Below, in pieces: positions 43,276 through 51,583 of a stretch of DNA of 64,000 nucleotides; position 1 is the stretch's first letter, and each line of letters starts with the position of its first letter. The position numbers were made by a program, and so were the translations under genes. The stretch lies in contig CAWGEV010000004.1 in assembly GCA_963821705.1 (NCBI GenBank), positions 124,001 to 188,000 on the forward strand. Reading direction: 5' to 3'. Source of the DNA: DASUPK01 sp963821705 (GTDB taxonomy: Bacteria; Actinomycetota; Thermoleophilia; Solirubrobacterales; 70-9). Below the pieces are notes generated by a model, which saw only the letters and a program-made list of their open reading frames with translations, ran no database searches and was not told where the DNA came from.

Positions 43276-44565
43276 TCAGCCGCTGACCGTCGGGCGGTGC
43301 TCGGTGCCGGTGGGCTCTTCCTTCTGGATCGCGCCCTCGCCGAGCTCGAACGCCGAGTGAAGCGCCTTCACCGCCTCCGGGACCCGGTCGGCCCGGATCA
43401 CACAGGAGATCTTGATCGGCGAGGTGGAGATCATCTCGATGTTGATCCCGTTCTCGCCGAGGACCCTGAAGACCTTGGCGGCGACCCCGGGGTGGCTCCG
43501 CATCCCGGCGCCGACGATGGAGACCTTGCCCATGGCCTCGTCCTGCTCTATGCCGATCTCCGAGTCCTCGATGCGGATCACCTCGACCGCCTTCTCGAGG
43601 TCCTCCGCCTCGACGGTGAACGAGAGGTCGGCGCCCCCGTCGTGGGAGACGGGCTCGTTCTGGATGATCATGTCGACGTTGATGTTGGCGTCGGCCAATG
43701 CGCCGAAGATGCGGCCGGCGACGCCGGGCTCGTCGGGCACGCCGGTGAGCGTGACCCGCGCCTCGTCGGTCGAATGGGTGACTGCGGTTACGAGAGGTCG
43801 TTCCATGGTCTCCTGCTCCGAGACGACGAGGGTACCTGGGGCCTCGCTCGCGGAGCTTCGACAATGGATCCGGACGTCGTGGTTCCGCGCGTACTCGACC
43901 GAGCGAAGCTGCAGCACCTTGGCGCCGGAGGAGGCCATCTCCAGCATCTCCTCGTAAGAGACGATCGGCAGCTTGCGGGCGTCGGGGACGATCCGCGGAT
44001 CGGCGGTGAAAACCCCGTCCACGTCAGTGTAGATCTCGCAGACCTCGCCGCCGAGGGCGGCGGCCAGCGCCACCGCCGTCGTGTCGGAGCCGCCGCGGCC
44101 GAGGGTGGTCACGTCGCGGCTTTCGGTCGAGACCCCCTGGAAGCCGGCGACCAGGACGATCGAGTCCTCCTCGAGCGCGGATCGGATCCGGTCGGCACGC
44201 ACGTCGATGATCCTGGCCTTGGTGTGGGAGGAGTCGGTGACGATTCCCGCCTGCGAGCCCGTCAGCGAGATCGCCCGGTGGCCGAGCTCGTTGATCGCCA
44301 TCGCGCAGAGCGCGCACGACTCGCGCTCGCCGATCGAGAGCAGCATGTCCATCTCGCGGGGGTCCGGGCGAGCCGAGATCTCGCGCGCCGCCTCCAGCAG
44401 CCGATCGGTCGTCTTGCCGCGGGCGGAGAGGACCGCGACGACGAGGTGGCCCTCCTCGCGCGCGGCGACGATCCGCCTGGCGGCACGCTTGAGCTCCTCG
44501 GTGCCGGCAACCGAGGTCCCGCCGAACTTCATCACGACGATGCCGTTGGTCAGGGTCGGGCTCAT
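43276..44565 (-). CDS. lysC: Aspartate kinase
   Basis: A 429-residue aspartokinase. VVMKFGGTSVAGTEELKRAA is the N-terminal kinase motif, TTLGRGGSDTTAVALAAALG near residue 150 the phosphate loop, YTDVDGVFTADPRIVPDARK near 175 the aspartate-site block, and two ACT domains occupy about 270-410 (feedback binding of lysine/threonine). It starts the aspartate pathway with asd 35 bases downstream. TATCCT lies 10 bases before ATG 44565. No lysine riboswitch is visible in the short upstream region. Confidence 0.94.
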   Translation of the reverse strand: MSPTLTNGIVVMKFGGTSVAGTEELKRAARRIVAAREEGHLVVAVLSARGKTTDRLLEAAREISARPDPREMDMLLSIGERESCALCAMAINELGHRAISLTGSQAGIVTDSSHTKARIIDVRADRIRSALEEDSIVLVAGFQGVSTESRDVTTLGRGGSDTTAVALAAALGGEVCEIYTDVDGVFTADPRIVPDARKLPIVSYEEMLEMASSGAKVLQLRSVEYARNHDVRIHCRSSASEAPGTLVVSEQETMERPLVTAVTHSTDEARVTLTGVPDEPGVAGRIFGALADANINVDMIIQNEPVSHDGGADLSFTVEAEDLEKAVEVIRIEDSEIGIEQDEAMGKVSIVGAGMRSHPGVAAKVFRVLGENGINIEMISTSPIKISCVIRADRVPEAVKALHSAFELGEGAIQKEEPTGTEHRPTVSG

Positions 44566-44617
44566 CAGGCGACTGAGGATAGGTCAGGGGCGGCGTGACC
44601 CAATTCACACACGGCTG

Positions 44618-44636
44618 ATATATCGGATTGATATAT
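44618..44636. promoter_or_regulatory. Inverted-repeat operator before the PadR gene
   Basis: Perfect 7-bp inverted repeat ATATATC-GGATT-GATATAT, ending 11 bases before ATG 44648. It is an A+T island in G+C-rich DNA and sits where the core promoter must be, in the short gap between lysC and the PadR gene. Best read as the autoregulatory PadR site. Confidence 0.6.
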
Positions 44637-44647
44637 GTGTCCGTGAG

Positions 44648-45232
44648 ATGGAACTGAGCGCCACGGGCAAGGTGATCCTGGGAATGCTGGCCGCCAGGCC
44701 GCGCTCGGGCTACGAGATCAAGCAGCTGGTCGACCGCTCGGCGCGCTTCTTCTGGGCGGCGAGCTACGGCCAGATCTACCCCGAGCTCAAGAAGCTCGAG
44801 GAGGCTGGCCTGATCAGGGGCGACGAATCGTCGCGAGGGGCTCGCCAGAGAACGATCTTCCGGCTCACCGCCGAGGGCAAGCGCGCGGCGCGTGCATGGA
44901 TGAGGACGCCGCCAGAGGTCCTCGAGACCCGGGACGAAGGGCTGCTGAAGCTCTTCTTCGCCGGGGCGATCGAGCCGAAGCGGGCGGCGGAGATCGCGCG
45001 CGAGCGCGCGGCCGTCTCCAGGGAGAAGGCGGCCGAGCTCCGCGCGATCGCCGACGAGGTCGAGGACTCCGGAGAGCCCGAGGGTCCCGAGGCCCGGCCG
45101 GACACCGGGTCGCTCACGGTCCTCCGGTACGGCATCGAGATGAGCGAATGGACGGCGCAGTGGTTCGAGCGCGCCGCCGAGGAACTCGAACGAGAGACGA
45201 CCGTGGCGGTCAGCGCCCCCGGGGGGAGGTAG
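44648..45232 (+). CDS. PadR-family transcriptional regulator
   Basis: A 194-residue protein. Winged-helix domain at 1-85: ILGMLAARPRSGYEIKQLVD, YGQIYPELKKLEEAGLIRGD, RTIFRLTAEGKRAARAWM; then the PadR C-terminal helical dimerisation domain (PF10400-like) with a long charged helix. PadR proteins usually repress a neighbouring transporter gene and respond to small ligands. The MMPL gene starts 2 bases after its stop. Confidence 0.9.
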   Translation: MELSATGKVILGMLAARPRSGYEIKQLVDRSARFFWAASYGQIYPELKKLEEAGLIRGDESSRGARQRTIFRLTAEGKRAARAWMRTPPEVLETRDEGLLKLFFAGAIEPKRAAEIARERAAVSREKAAELRAIADEVEDSGEPEGPEARPDTGSLTVLRYGIEMSEWTAQWFERAAEELERETTVAVSAPGGR

Positions 45233-45234
45233 AG

Positions 45235-47370
45235 ATGTTCAACGCACTCGCATCGCACGCGCAGCGCCACGGCAAGCGCACCGTGATCGCCGCGGCGGTC
45301 TTCTTCGTCGTGGCCGGGGCGATCGGCGGCGGAGTGGCCAGCCATCTCGCACCGTACGGGGCTGACGACCCGGCGACCCAGAGCGTCAAGGCGAGCGACC
45401 GGCTACAGGCGGACGGCTACCGGGACGCAAGCGTGATCGTGCTCGTTCAGGGCATCTCACCGCAGAGCCCCGCGGGCGCGCAGCGGATCCGAGGCCTGGA
45501 GGACCGCCTCCGTGCGAACTCCGACGTGAAGTCGGTCGTGAGCTACCTCGAGACGCGCAGTCCCGACTTCCTCTCCCATGACGGGCGAGCGACGTACCTC
45601 GCGGTCTCGCTCAAGCCGACGGGCGACAAGGCCGAGCAGGACGCCGCCAACCGGATCGCGAGCGACCTCCAAGGCCAGCCCGGGGTCTCGGTCGGCGGCA
45701 TCGCGCTGGCGCAGGAGCAGGTGAACAAGCAGGTCGAGAAGGACCTGCGCATGGCCGAGCTCCTCGCCTTCCCCCTCCTCTTCCTGCTCTCGCTTGTGTT
45801 CTTCCGTAGCGCGGTGGCCGCGCTCCTGCCGCTGCTGATCGGCGGCCTCGCGATCGTCGGAACCTTCCTGCTGCTGCGCCTCGCGAACGAGGTCGTCTCC
45901 GTCTCGATCTTCGCGATCAACCTGACCACGGGCCTGGGCCTGGGGCTGGCGATCGACTACAGCCTCTTCGTCGTCTCCCGCTACCGGGAGGAGATAGCCA
46001 AGTCCGGACCGGGAATCGAAGCGATGCGTCGCACGATGAGCACCGCGGGCCGAACCGTCCTCTTCTCCTCGATCACCGTGGCGGTGGCGCTCGCCTCGCT
46101 GTTGGTCTTCCCGCAGCGCTTCCTCTACTCGATGGGCCTGGGCGGCTCGCTGGTCGCGTTGCTGGCCTCGGCGATCGCTCTCACGGTCCTGCCCGCGGTG
46201 CTGGCGCTGCTGGGCAACCGGGTGAACGCGCTGTCCCCCGCCTTCCTTCAGCGCCGCGCCGAGCGGGACGCCACCCACACGCAGGATGGGTTCTGGTACC
46301 GGCTCTCCCGGTTCGTGATGCGCCGGCCGGTCGGCATCGCCACCGTGACGGCCACGATCCTGCTCATCCTGGGCATCCCCTTCTACTCGCTGAAGTTCAC
46401 CTCCGTCGATGCCCAGGTGCTCCCCGAGAGCGCCAGCGCCCGCCAGGTGGACAACGTGATGCGGGCGCAGTTCCCGCCGTTCCGGGACACCCCCAACCAG
46501 ATCCTGGTCGAGCATGCGACCCCGCAGGCGCTCGCCACCATCAGCAGGGAGATCTCGGGGGTGACGAGCATCGTCGAGGTGCGGCCTCCGCAGCGCCTTC
46601 GCAACGGCGACGCCGTGATCCAGGCGTACTCGAACAGCAGCTACATCTCCGACCGGAGCCGGAACGCCGTGAAGCAGATCCGGGATCTGCCGGTGCCCGC
46701 GGGCTCCCAAGTGCTGGTGGGTGGAGCCGCGGCGCACTTCGTCGACCTCCAGTCGAGCCTGGCCTCCCACGCCCCCCTTGCACTGGCGATCGTGATCGTG
46801 GCGACGCTGATCGTGCTCTTCCTGATGACCGGCTCGGTGATCCTGCCCGTCAAGCAGCTCATCATGAACGCACTCAACCTGAGCGCGGTCTTCGGGATCC
46901 TCGTGTTCGTCTTCCAGGACGGACGGCTGGAGGGGCTGCTGGACTACCGCGGCCAGGGGGCCCTCGAGCAGACGATGCCGATCCTGCTCTTCGCGGTGGT
47001 CTTCGGCCTGTCGACCGACTACGGCGTCTTCCTCCTCTCGCGGATCAAGGAGGCGCGTGACAACGGCGCCAGCGACTCGGAATGCGTCGCGATCGGGCTG
47101 GAGCGGACCGGGCGGATCGTCACGGCCGCCGCGCTGCTCTTCGCGATCGCGATCGGCGCCTTCGCCACTTCGCAGATCATCTTCATCAAGGAGAACGGGG
47201 TCGGAACGGCGCTCGCCGTCTTGATCGACGCGAGCCTGATCCGGGCGCTGCTGGTGCCGTCGCTGATGGAGCTGCTGGGCCGGTGGAACTGGTGGGCGCC
47301 GAGGCCGCTGCGCCGGCTGCACTACCGGTTCGGGCTCAGTGAGACCAGTCCCGGGCCCGCCGCCGGGTGA
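45235..47370 (+). CDS. MMPL/RND-family transporter
   Basis: A 711-residue inner-membrane exporter with the duplicated RND/MMPL plan: helix 1 at about 18-38, an extracytoplasmic domain to about 165, helices 2-6 with GLGLGLAIDYSLFVVSRYRE near residue 240, then helix 7, a second soluble domain, and helices 8-12 with VVFGLSTDYGVFLLSRIKEA near 590. The Asp-Tyr pairs in these two blocks match the proton-relay region. Substrate may be a lipid or drug. GGGGGGAGG precedes ATG 45235. Confidence 0.9.
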   Translation: MFNALASHAQRHGKRTVIAAAVFFVVAGAIGGGVASHLAPYGADDPATQSVKASDRLQADGYRDASVIVLVQGISPQSPAGAQRIRGLEDRLRANSDVKSVVSYLETRSPDFLSHDGRATYLAVSLKPTGDKAEQDAANRIASDLQGQPGVSVGGIALAQEQVNKQVEKDLRMAELLAFPLLFLLSLVFFRSAVAALLPLLIGGLAIVGTFLLLRLANEVVSVSIFAINLTTGLGLGLAIDYSLFVVSRYREEIAKSGPGIEAMRRTMSTAGRTVLFSSITVAVALASLLVFPQRFLYSMGLGGSLVALLASAIALTVLPAVLALLGNRVNALSPAFLQRRAERDATHTQDGFWYRLSRFVMRRPVGIATVTATILLILGIPFYSLKFTSVDAQVLPESASARQVDNVMRAQFPPFRDTPNQILVEHATPQALATISREISGVTSIVEVRPPQRLRNGDAVIQAYSNSSYISDRSRNAVKQIRDLPVPAGSQVLVGGAAAHFVDLQSSLASHAPLALAIVIVATLIVLFLMTGSVILPVKQLIMNALNLSAVFGILVFVFQDGRLEGLLDYRGQGALEQTMPILLFAVVFGLSTDYGVFLLSRIKEARDNGASDSECVAIGLERTGRIVTAAALLFAIAIGAFATSQIIFIKENGVGTALAVLIDASLIRALLVPSLMELLGRWNWWAPRPLRRLHYRFGLSETSPGPAAG

Positions 47371-47400
47371 AGCCGCGCAGATAGCGCCCAGGGGCACGGG

Positions 47401-47406
47401 TATCCT
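47401..47406 (+). promoter_or_regulatory. Possible leaderless -10 box (TATCCT)
   Basis: TATCCT ends 8 bases before GTG 47415; no Shine-Dalgarno sequence is present. Confidence 0.45.
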
Positions 47407-47414
47407 GCGCGACC

Positions 47415-47663
47415 GTGACCATCGCCACGGCCATCTTCCTGATCGCGATCGGCGCGATCCTGCGCTACGCGATCAACGTCCACAGCGACGTGATCAACAT
47501 CCAGACCGTCGGGCTGATCCTGATGATCGCCGGCGGCGCTGGGCTGGCGCTGTCGCTGCTCTACGAGCTGGTCCGGCAGGGCGGCGATGGCGGCGGACCC
47601 AAGGACCGGGACGAGTACCCACAGCGGCGGGGCGGGTACGACGATCCGACGCGGCGGATGTAG
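47415..47663 (+). CDS. DUF6458-like two-helix membrane protein
   Basis: An 82-residue protein: helix 1 at about 2-16, helix 2 at about 30-50, then a hydrophilic tail rich in Gly, Asp, Arg and Tyr. AILRYAINVHSDVINIQTVG between the helices is typical of the small actinobacterial DUF6458 group. Function unknown. A strong hairpin follows 5 bases after the stop. Confidence 0.78.
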   Translation: MTIATAIFLIAIGAILRYAINVHSDVINIQTVGLILMIAGGAGLALSLLYELVRQGGDGGGPKDRDEYPQRRGGYDDPTRRM

Positions 47664-47668
47664 CTAAC

Positions 47669-47697
47669 GGGCCGGCCACGCGTGGCGCGGCCGGCCC
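47669..47697. terminator. Bidirectional hairpin terminator
   Basis: Perfect 9-bp stem GGGCCGGCC/GGCCGGCCC with an 11-base loop, between two convergent genes. It has no U-tract, as is common in high-G+C actinobacteria. Confidence 0.75.
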
Positions 47698-47703
47698 TGG
47701 AAG

Positions 47704-48261
47704 CTAGTTCGGGCAGTAACCCGCCGGAATCGGTGCTCCACCGGGATAGTCGTAGTGGAAGCTGCTACCCGGGTTCTGGCTATCGGTGTGGGTCACACCG
47801 TCAGCCGTCACGTAGGTGATGGTGAAGTCCGTGTGGACCGAGCCACCAACCGTGTAACAGACCCCGAAGCTCAGGGGCCGCTTCTGATTGAACGCCAGGT
47901 CCGTGAACTTCTCCTGCCCTGCGGGCCCGGTGACGTCCGGAGACAGCGTGCTCAGCGGGATCGTGTCCGATCCGTTGCCGGCACGGTTCCCGTTCGCGTC
48001 GAAGGCGAACAGGTCCATGTCGACATCGCTGGCGCCACCGTTCTGCCAGGTCAGCGTCGCGCGGAGGAGCGGCGTGTTCGTCGTCCCGCCGCCCTTCTTG
48101 CACTTCTTCTTCTTGGCTGAACGTGCCTTCTTCTTCTTGCACTTCTTCTTCGCCGCCACGGCCCCGCCTGAGGAAGCGCTGGCCGACGCAGCCACTGTCG
48201 TGATCCCGATGGCCAAGGCCGCAAGGACGGCCAGCCCCAGAATCCCCTTGTTCCCTCGCAT
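47704..48261 (-). CDS. Secreted beta-sandwich-like protein with basic linker, paralogue 1
   Basis: A 185-residue protein, ATG 48261 after GAGGCGAGAAA. Signal peptide to about residue 30; residues 36-60 are almost all Lys, Arg and Cys; then a domain with RATLTWQNGGASDVDMDLFA, NGNRAGNGSDTIPLS, SFGVCYTVGGSVHT and HYDYPGGAPIPAGYC. The DVDMDL strand resembles PPC/DUF2135-like calcium-binding beta-sandwiches; the function is unknown. The gene at 48353 is about 60% identical by eye, so this is a tandem duplication. Confidence 0.8.
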   Translation of the reverse strand: MRGNKGILGLAVLAALAIGITTVAASASASSGGAVAAKKKCKKKKARSAKKKKCKKGGGTTNTPLLRATLTWQNGGASDVDMDLFAFDANGNRAGNGSDTIPLSTLSPDVTGPAGQEKFTDLAFNQKRPLSFGVCYTVGGSVHTDFTITYVTADGVTHTDSQNPGSSFHYDYPGGAPIPAGYCPN

Positions 48262-48352
48262 TTTCTCGCCTCTATTCCGTAGGTGTCGATGAGTCATCCC
48301 CTGGTTACAGACGAATCTACCCCAGGTATTGCCGGCCCGCTAGTGCCGCGGC

Positions 48353-48907
48353 TCAATGCGGGCAATAGCCCGAGGGGATCGGAGCCCCACCCGGATAGTC
48401 GTAGTGGAAGCTGCTCCCGGGATTCTGGCTATCGCCATGAACGACGCCGTCGGCCGTCACGTAGGTGAGCGTGAACGGCGTGTGGACCGACCCGCCGACC
48501 GTGTAACAGACGCCGAAGCTGAGATCTCGAGCCGCCTGCGGAGCGAACAGGCTGTCCGTGAACGTCTCGCTTCCAGCAGGGCCCGAGAAGTCGGGCGTGA
48601 TCGAGCTGAGCGGGATCGTGTTCGATCCGTTGCCGGCCCGGTTGCCGTTCCCGTCGAAGACGAACAGATCCATGTCGACGTCATCGGCACCGCCGTTCGA
48701 CCAGGTCAGCGTCGCCCGTATGACCGGCGAATGCGGAGCATCCGTCTTCCTCTTCTTGCAGCTCCTCTTGGAGGAGTGCCTCTTCTTGCACCTCTTCGCG
48801 GCCTTCGAGACTCCGGGCGCGGCGCTCGCTGTTCCAGCGGCGATCGTGATCGCAAGGGCGAGCGCCGCAACGATGCACGCGACGAGGATCCCCTTGTTCC
48901 CTCTCAT
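48353..48907 (-). CDS. Secreted beta-sandwich-like protein with basic linker, paralogue 2
   Basis: A 184-residue protein with the same plan as its neighbour: signal MRGNKGILVACIVAALALAI, a basic Cys-containing segment (KRCKKRHSSKRSCKKRK), then RATLTWSNGGADDVDMDLFV and the same C-terminal HYDYPGGAPIPSGYC. The shared MRGNKGIL start fixes ATG 48907. The conserved Cys pair (YC at the end, VCYT in the middle) may form a disulfide. Confidence 0.8.
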   Translation of the reverse strand: MRGNKGILVACIVAALALAITIAAGTASAAPGVSKAAKRCKKRHSSKRSCKKRKTDAPHSPVIRATLTWSNGGADDVDMDLFVFDGNGNRAGNGSNTIPLSSITPDFSGPAGSETFTDSLFAPQAARDLSFGVCYTVGGSVHTPFTLTYVTADGVVHGDSQNPGSSFHYDYPGGAPIPSGYCPH

Positions 48908-48937
48908 TGTGTTCCCCCTGACTCGGTCAGATGGTTG

Positions 48938-49555
48938 TCAGTACCACCTGGATACGGGGGCCTCTACGAGCAGGGATTGCCTTCCCGCCAGGGCCTTGCC
49001 GAGGGTCACCTCGTCGGCGTGCTCGAGGTCGGCGCCGACGGGCAGGCCGCTCGCGAGGCGGGTGACGGTGACGCGGTCGCGGAGGGCATCGGCGATGTGG
49101 AGCGCTGTCGCCTCGCCGGTGGTGGTGGGGTTCGTGGCCAGCACGACCTCCTTGACCTCGTCGTCTACGCGATCGATGAGCTCGGCGATCCGCAGGTCCT
49201 CGGGATCGACGCCGTCGATCGGCGAGAGCGCGCCGCCGAGCACGTGGTAGACGCCGCGGTACTCGCCGGTCCGCTCGATCGGGATGACGTCGGCCGGCTC
49301 CTCGACCACGCAGATCAGCGACCGATCGCGGCGGGCGTCCTCGCAGATGCGGCAGCGCGGGCCCTCGGCGAGGTTGAAGCAGACCTCGCAGAGCCCGACC
49401 TTCTCCTTCACCTCGCGGATCGCGTCGGCCAGGCCGAGGGCATCGGCGTCGTCGGCCCGCAGGATGTGGAAGGCGAGCCGCTGCGCGGTGCGCTGGCCGA
49501 TTCCCGGCAGCTTCGAGAGCTCGGCGATCAGCCGGCTGATCGGTCCTGCGTACAT
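48938..49555 (-). CDS. recR: Recombination mediator protein RecR
   Basis: A 205-residue RecR. Helix-hairpin-helix LSKLPGIGQRTAQRLAFHIL near residue 13, zinc finger CEVCFNLAEGPRCRIC at about 57-72, Toprim domain LICVVEEPADVIPIERTG near 82 and EVVLATNPTTTGEATALHIA near 135. It loads RecA on gapped DNA with RecF/RecO. Genes for a YbaB/EbfC protein and DnaX lie just upstream on the same strand, a widespread arrangement. TAGGCT lies 6 bases before ATG 49555. Confidence 0.95.
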   Translation of the reverse strand: MYAGPISRLIAELSKLPGIGQRTAQRLAFHILRADDADALGLADAIREVKEKVGLCEVCFNLAEGPRCRICEDARRDRSLICVVEEPADVIPIERTGEYRGVYHVLGGALSPIDGVDPEDLRIAELIDRVDDEVKEVVLATNPTTTGEATALHIADALRDRVTVTRLASGLPVGADLEHADEVTLGKALAGRQSLLVEAPVSRWY

Positions 49556-49561
49556 GCGAGA

Positions 49562-49567
49562 AGCCTA
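49562..49567 (-). promoter_or_regulatory. Putative leaderless -10 box (TAGGCT) of recR
   Basis: Minus-strand TAGGCT, spacer TCTCGC (6 bases), then ATG 49555. recR may thus be made from a leaderless mRNA as well as the dnaX transcript. Confidence 0.55.
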
Positions 49568-49582
49568 GGGACCGGGGTGGCT

Positions 49583-49912
49583 CTACATACCGGGGAGGCC
49601 AAGGCCGCCCCCGCCGAGACCGGCGATGCCGCCCATCCGGTTCGCCGCGAGCTCCTGCGCCGAGCGCAGGGCCTCGTTGACGGCCGCCGTGACCATGTCC
49701 TGGAGCAGCTCGACGTCCTCGGGGTCCACCGCGTCAGGCGAGATCATGATCTCGCGGAGCTGCATGTCGCCGGTCATCGTGACCTTGACCATGCCGCCGC
49801 CGGCGCTCGCCTCGACCGTCTCGTTCTTGAGCTGCTCCTGGGCCTTCGCCATCTCGGCCTGCATCTGCTGAGCCTGCTTGAGGAGCTGGTTCATGTTGGG
49901 TCCCTGGGGCAT
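49583..49912 (-). CDS. YbaB/EbfC nucleoid-associated protein
   Basis: A 109-residue protein. N-terminal amphipathic helix NQLLKQAQQMQAEMAKAQEQ, then ASAGGGMVKVTMTGDMQLRE and the C-terminal helix MVTAAVNEALRSAQELAANR, followed by a Gly-rich tail. The family binds DNA as a dimer. ATG overlaps the dnaX stop (TGATG). Confidence 0.93.
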   Translation of the reverse strand: MPQGPNMNQLLKQAQQMQAEMAKAQEQLKNETVEASAGGGMVKVTMTGDMQLREIMISPDAVDPEDVELLQDMVTAAVNEALRSAQELAANRMGGIAGLGGGGLGLPGM

Positions 49913-50370
49913 CAGCCCGCCTCGCTTTCGCGCGCGTCGTCCGGGACGACCTCGCTGGCGTCGAAGTTGTCCTTGATCAGGTCGACCATGTCCTCCTCCG
50001 TCATGTCGGCGGAGCGATCGGGTGCGGGGGCCTCCGCATCGTCGTCGATCAGCTCGTAGGCCGGCCGCATCCGCGCGCCGACCACCCCGCCGATTGCGTC
50101 GGTCATCCGGTCGAGGTTGGCGGGGGACTCGGCCTTCTTCTTGTTGAACTTCGCGGAGGAGGGGAAGCCGACTCGGAGCATCGAGCGCTCCTCGTCGATG
50201 CCGATCGGCCTGGCCTCGTCGAACAGCGTCGAGAGCATCGCGGAGCCGGAGTCCCGGAGATGCCCGACGACCGCCGGCCAGAGCTCGACCACCCGCTCGA
50301 TCTCGACCGTCGCGGTGGCGACCGATGCTTCCGGGGCCGGCTCCGGCTCCTCCGGGTCGGACTGCTCCAC
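49912..50370 (-). CDS. dnaX: C-terminal (tau-like) part of DnaX in a shifted frame
   Basis: This 152-residue frame is not a separate gene. VVELWPAVVGHLRDSGSAML and VGFPSSAKFNKKKAE match the DnaX C-terminal domain that follows domain III. The frame is open upstream of ATG 50370 as ENPKPGKATAPPVEQ and joins the main dnaX frame at a four-T run (50402-50405, plus strand; AAAA in mRNA) by a +1 shift. Removing one A would give a single 554-residue DnaX. Confidence 0.75.
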   Translation of the reverse strand: MEQSDPEEPEPAPEASVATATVEIERVVELWPAVVGHLRDSGSAMLSTLFDEARPIGIDEERSMLRVGFPSSAKFNKKKAESPANLDRMTDAIGGVVGARMRPAYELIDDDAEAPAPDRSADMTEEDMVDLIKDNFDASEVVPDDARESEAG

Positions 50371-50395
50371 GGGCGGCGCGGTGGCCTTGCCGGGC

Positions 50396-51577
50396 TTAGG
50401 GTTTTCGGCGGGCGAAGTCTCCTCCGCCTAGCCGGGACTCGAGCTGCTCGATCCGGCGCAGCAGTGCCTCGCGGGAGGAGTCCAGCGATGGCGTTGCGAC
50501 CTTCAGCAGGGCGACCTCGAGCGTCAGGCGCGGGTCGTCGCCTTCTCGCATGGCCGCAACCGCCGCGCTCAGCGAGTCGATCGCTCCGACGAGCTTGGCG
50601 TCGTCGATTTCCTTGGCTTGATCAGCCAATCGCTCAGGCTGGGCCACCGTCACGGTGAACGACTCCGGGACTTCGCCGGTCGCCCGGGCCACGAGGAGCT
50701 GGCGCAGGTGCGCGATCAGGTCGCGGGCGAACTGGCCGGGGTCTCGGCCGGAGCGTGACAGCCGCTCGACGGCCTCCAGCGCCGCCTTCGCGTCACCCGC
50801 GGCCAGCGCGTCGGTGGTGTCGAAGAGAAGCTCGGCGTCGGCGGCCCCGAGCAGCTCGACCACCTCGTCGGTGGTAGATCGAGTCCGACCGCCGAAGGCG
50901 ACCAGCTGGTCCAGGGTGCCCAGCGCGTCTCGGAAGCTGCCCGTCGCCGAGCGGGCGATCAGGGCTACGGCGCCGTCCTCGATCTCGATCGACTCGGCGG
51001 CGGCGACACGCTTGACGACCTCGGCGATCTGCTCGAGCGAGGGGCGCTGGAAGTCGAAGCGCTGGCAGCGGTCGACGATCGTCGCCATCACCTTCTGCGG
51101 CTCGGTGGTCGCGAGGACGAAGGCCGTATTGGGTGGGGGCTCCTCGAGCGTCTTGAGGAAGGCGTTCCAGGCCTCCTTGGTGAGCATGTGCGCCTCGTCG
51201 AGGATGTAGACCTTCCAGCGGCCGGCCGCGGGCGCGAACCCGACCCGCTCCCGGAGCTCGCGGATGTCGTCGACGGAGCGATTGGAGGCCGCGTCCATCT
51301 CGATCACGTCGAGCGAGGTGCCCGCCGCGATCGTCACGCACGCCTCGCACTCGCCGCAGGGCGTCAGCGTCGGGCCGTTCACGCAGTTGAGCGACCGGGC
51401 CAGGATCTTCGCCATCGACGTCTTCCCGGTGCCGCGCGAGCCGACGAACAGGTAGGCGTGGTGGACGCGGCCCTTCTCGACGGCGTTGGAGAGGGTGCGC
51501 ACGATGTGCTCCTGGCCGACGACCTCCCCGAAGCTCTGGGGGCGGTGCCGGCGGTAAAGGGACGCGGACTCGGCCAC
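50396..51577 (-). CDS. dnaX: DNA polymerase III gamma/tau subunit (clamp-loader ATPase), terminating at a frameshift
   Basis: A 393-residue frame. LYRRHRPQSFGEVVGQEHIV opens the AAA+ domain; GSRGTGKTSMAKILA is Walker A; CGECEAC is the zinc module; DEAHMLTKEAWNAFLKTLEE holds Walker B and TTEPQKVMATIVDRCQRFDF the sensor region. Domain III extends to about 370. It loads the sliding clamp. The frame ends ARRKP-TAA, with the natural C-terminus in the +1 frame (49912-50370). GTG 51577 lies 6 bases after TAGACT. Confidence 0.92.
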   Translation of the reverse strand: MAESASLYRRHRPQSFGEVVGQEHIVRTLSNAVEKGRVHHAYLFVGSRGTGKTSMAKILARSLNCVNGPTLTPCGECEACVTIAAGTSLDVIEMDAASNRSVDDIRELRERVGFAPAAGRWKVYILDEAHMLTKEAWNAFLKTLEEPPPNTAFVLATTEPQKVMATIVDRCQRFDFQRPSLEQIAEVVKRVAAAESIEIEDGAVALIARSATGSFRDALGTLDQLVAFGGRTRSTTDEVVELLGAADAELLFDTTDALAAGDAKAALEAVERLSRSGRDPGQFARDLIAHLRQLLVARATGEVPESFTVTVAQPERLADQAKEIDDAKLVGAIDSLSAAVAAMREGDDPRLTLEVALLKVATPSLDSSREALLRRIEQLESRLGGGDFARRKP

Positions 51578-51583
51578 GAATCG

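Noticed and set aside
44566..44647. Possible lysine riboswitch before lysC
   Set aside because: The interval is under 90 bases and has none of the conserved lysine-box sequence or the required multi-helix junction.
48681..48878. Alternative frames inside the secreted paralogues
   Set aside because: They overlap well-conserved coding sequence and show no conserved motif.
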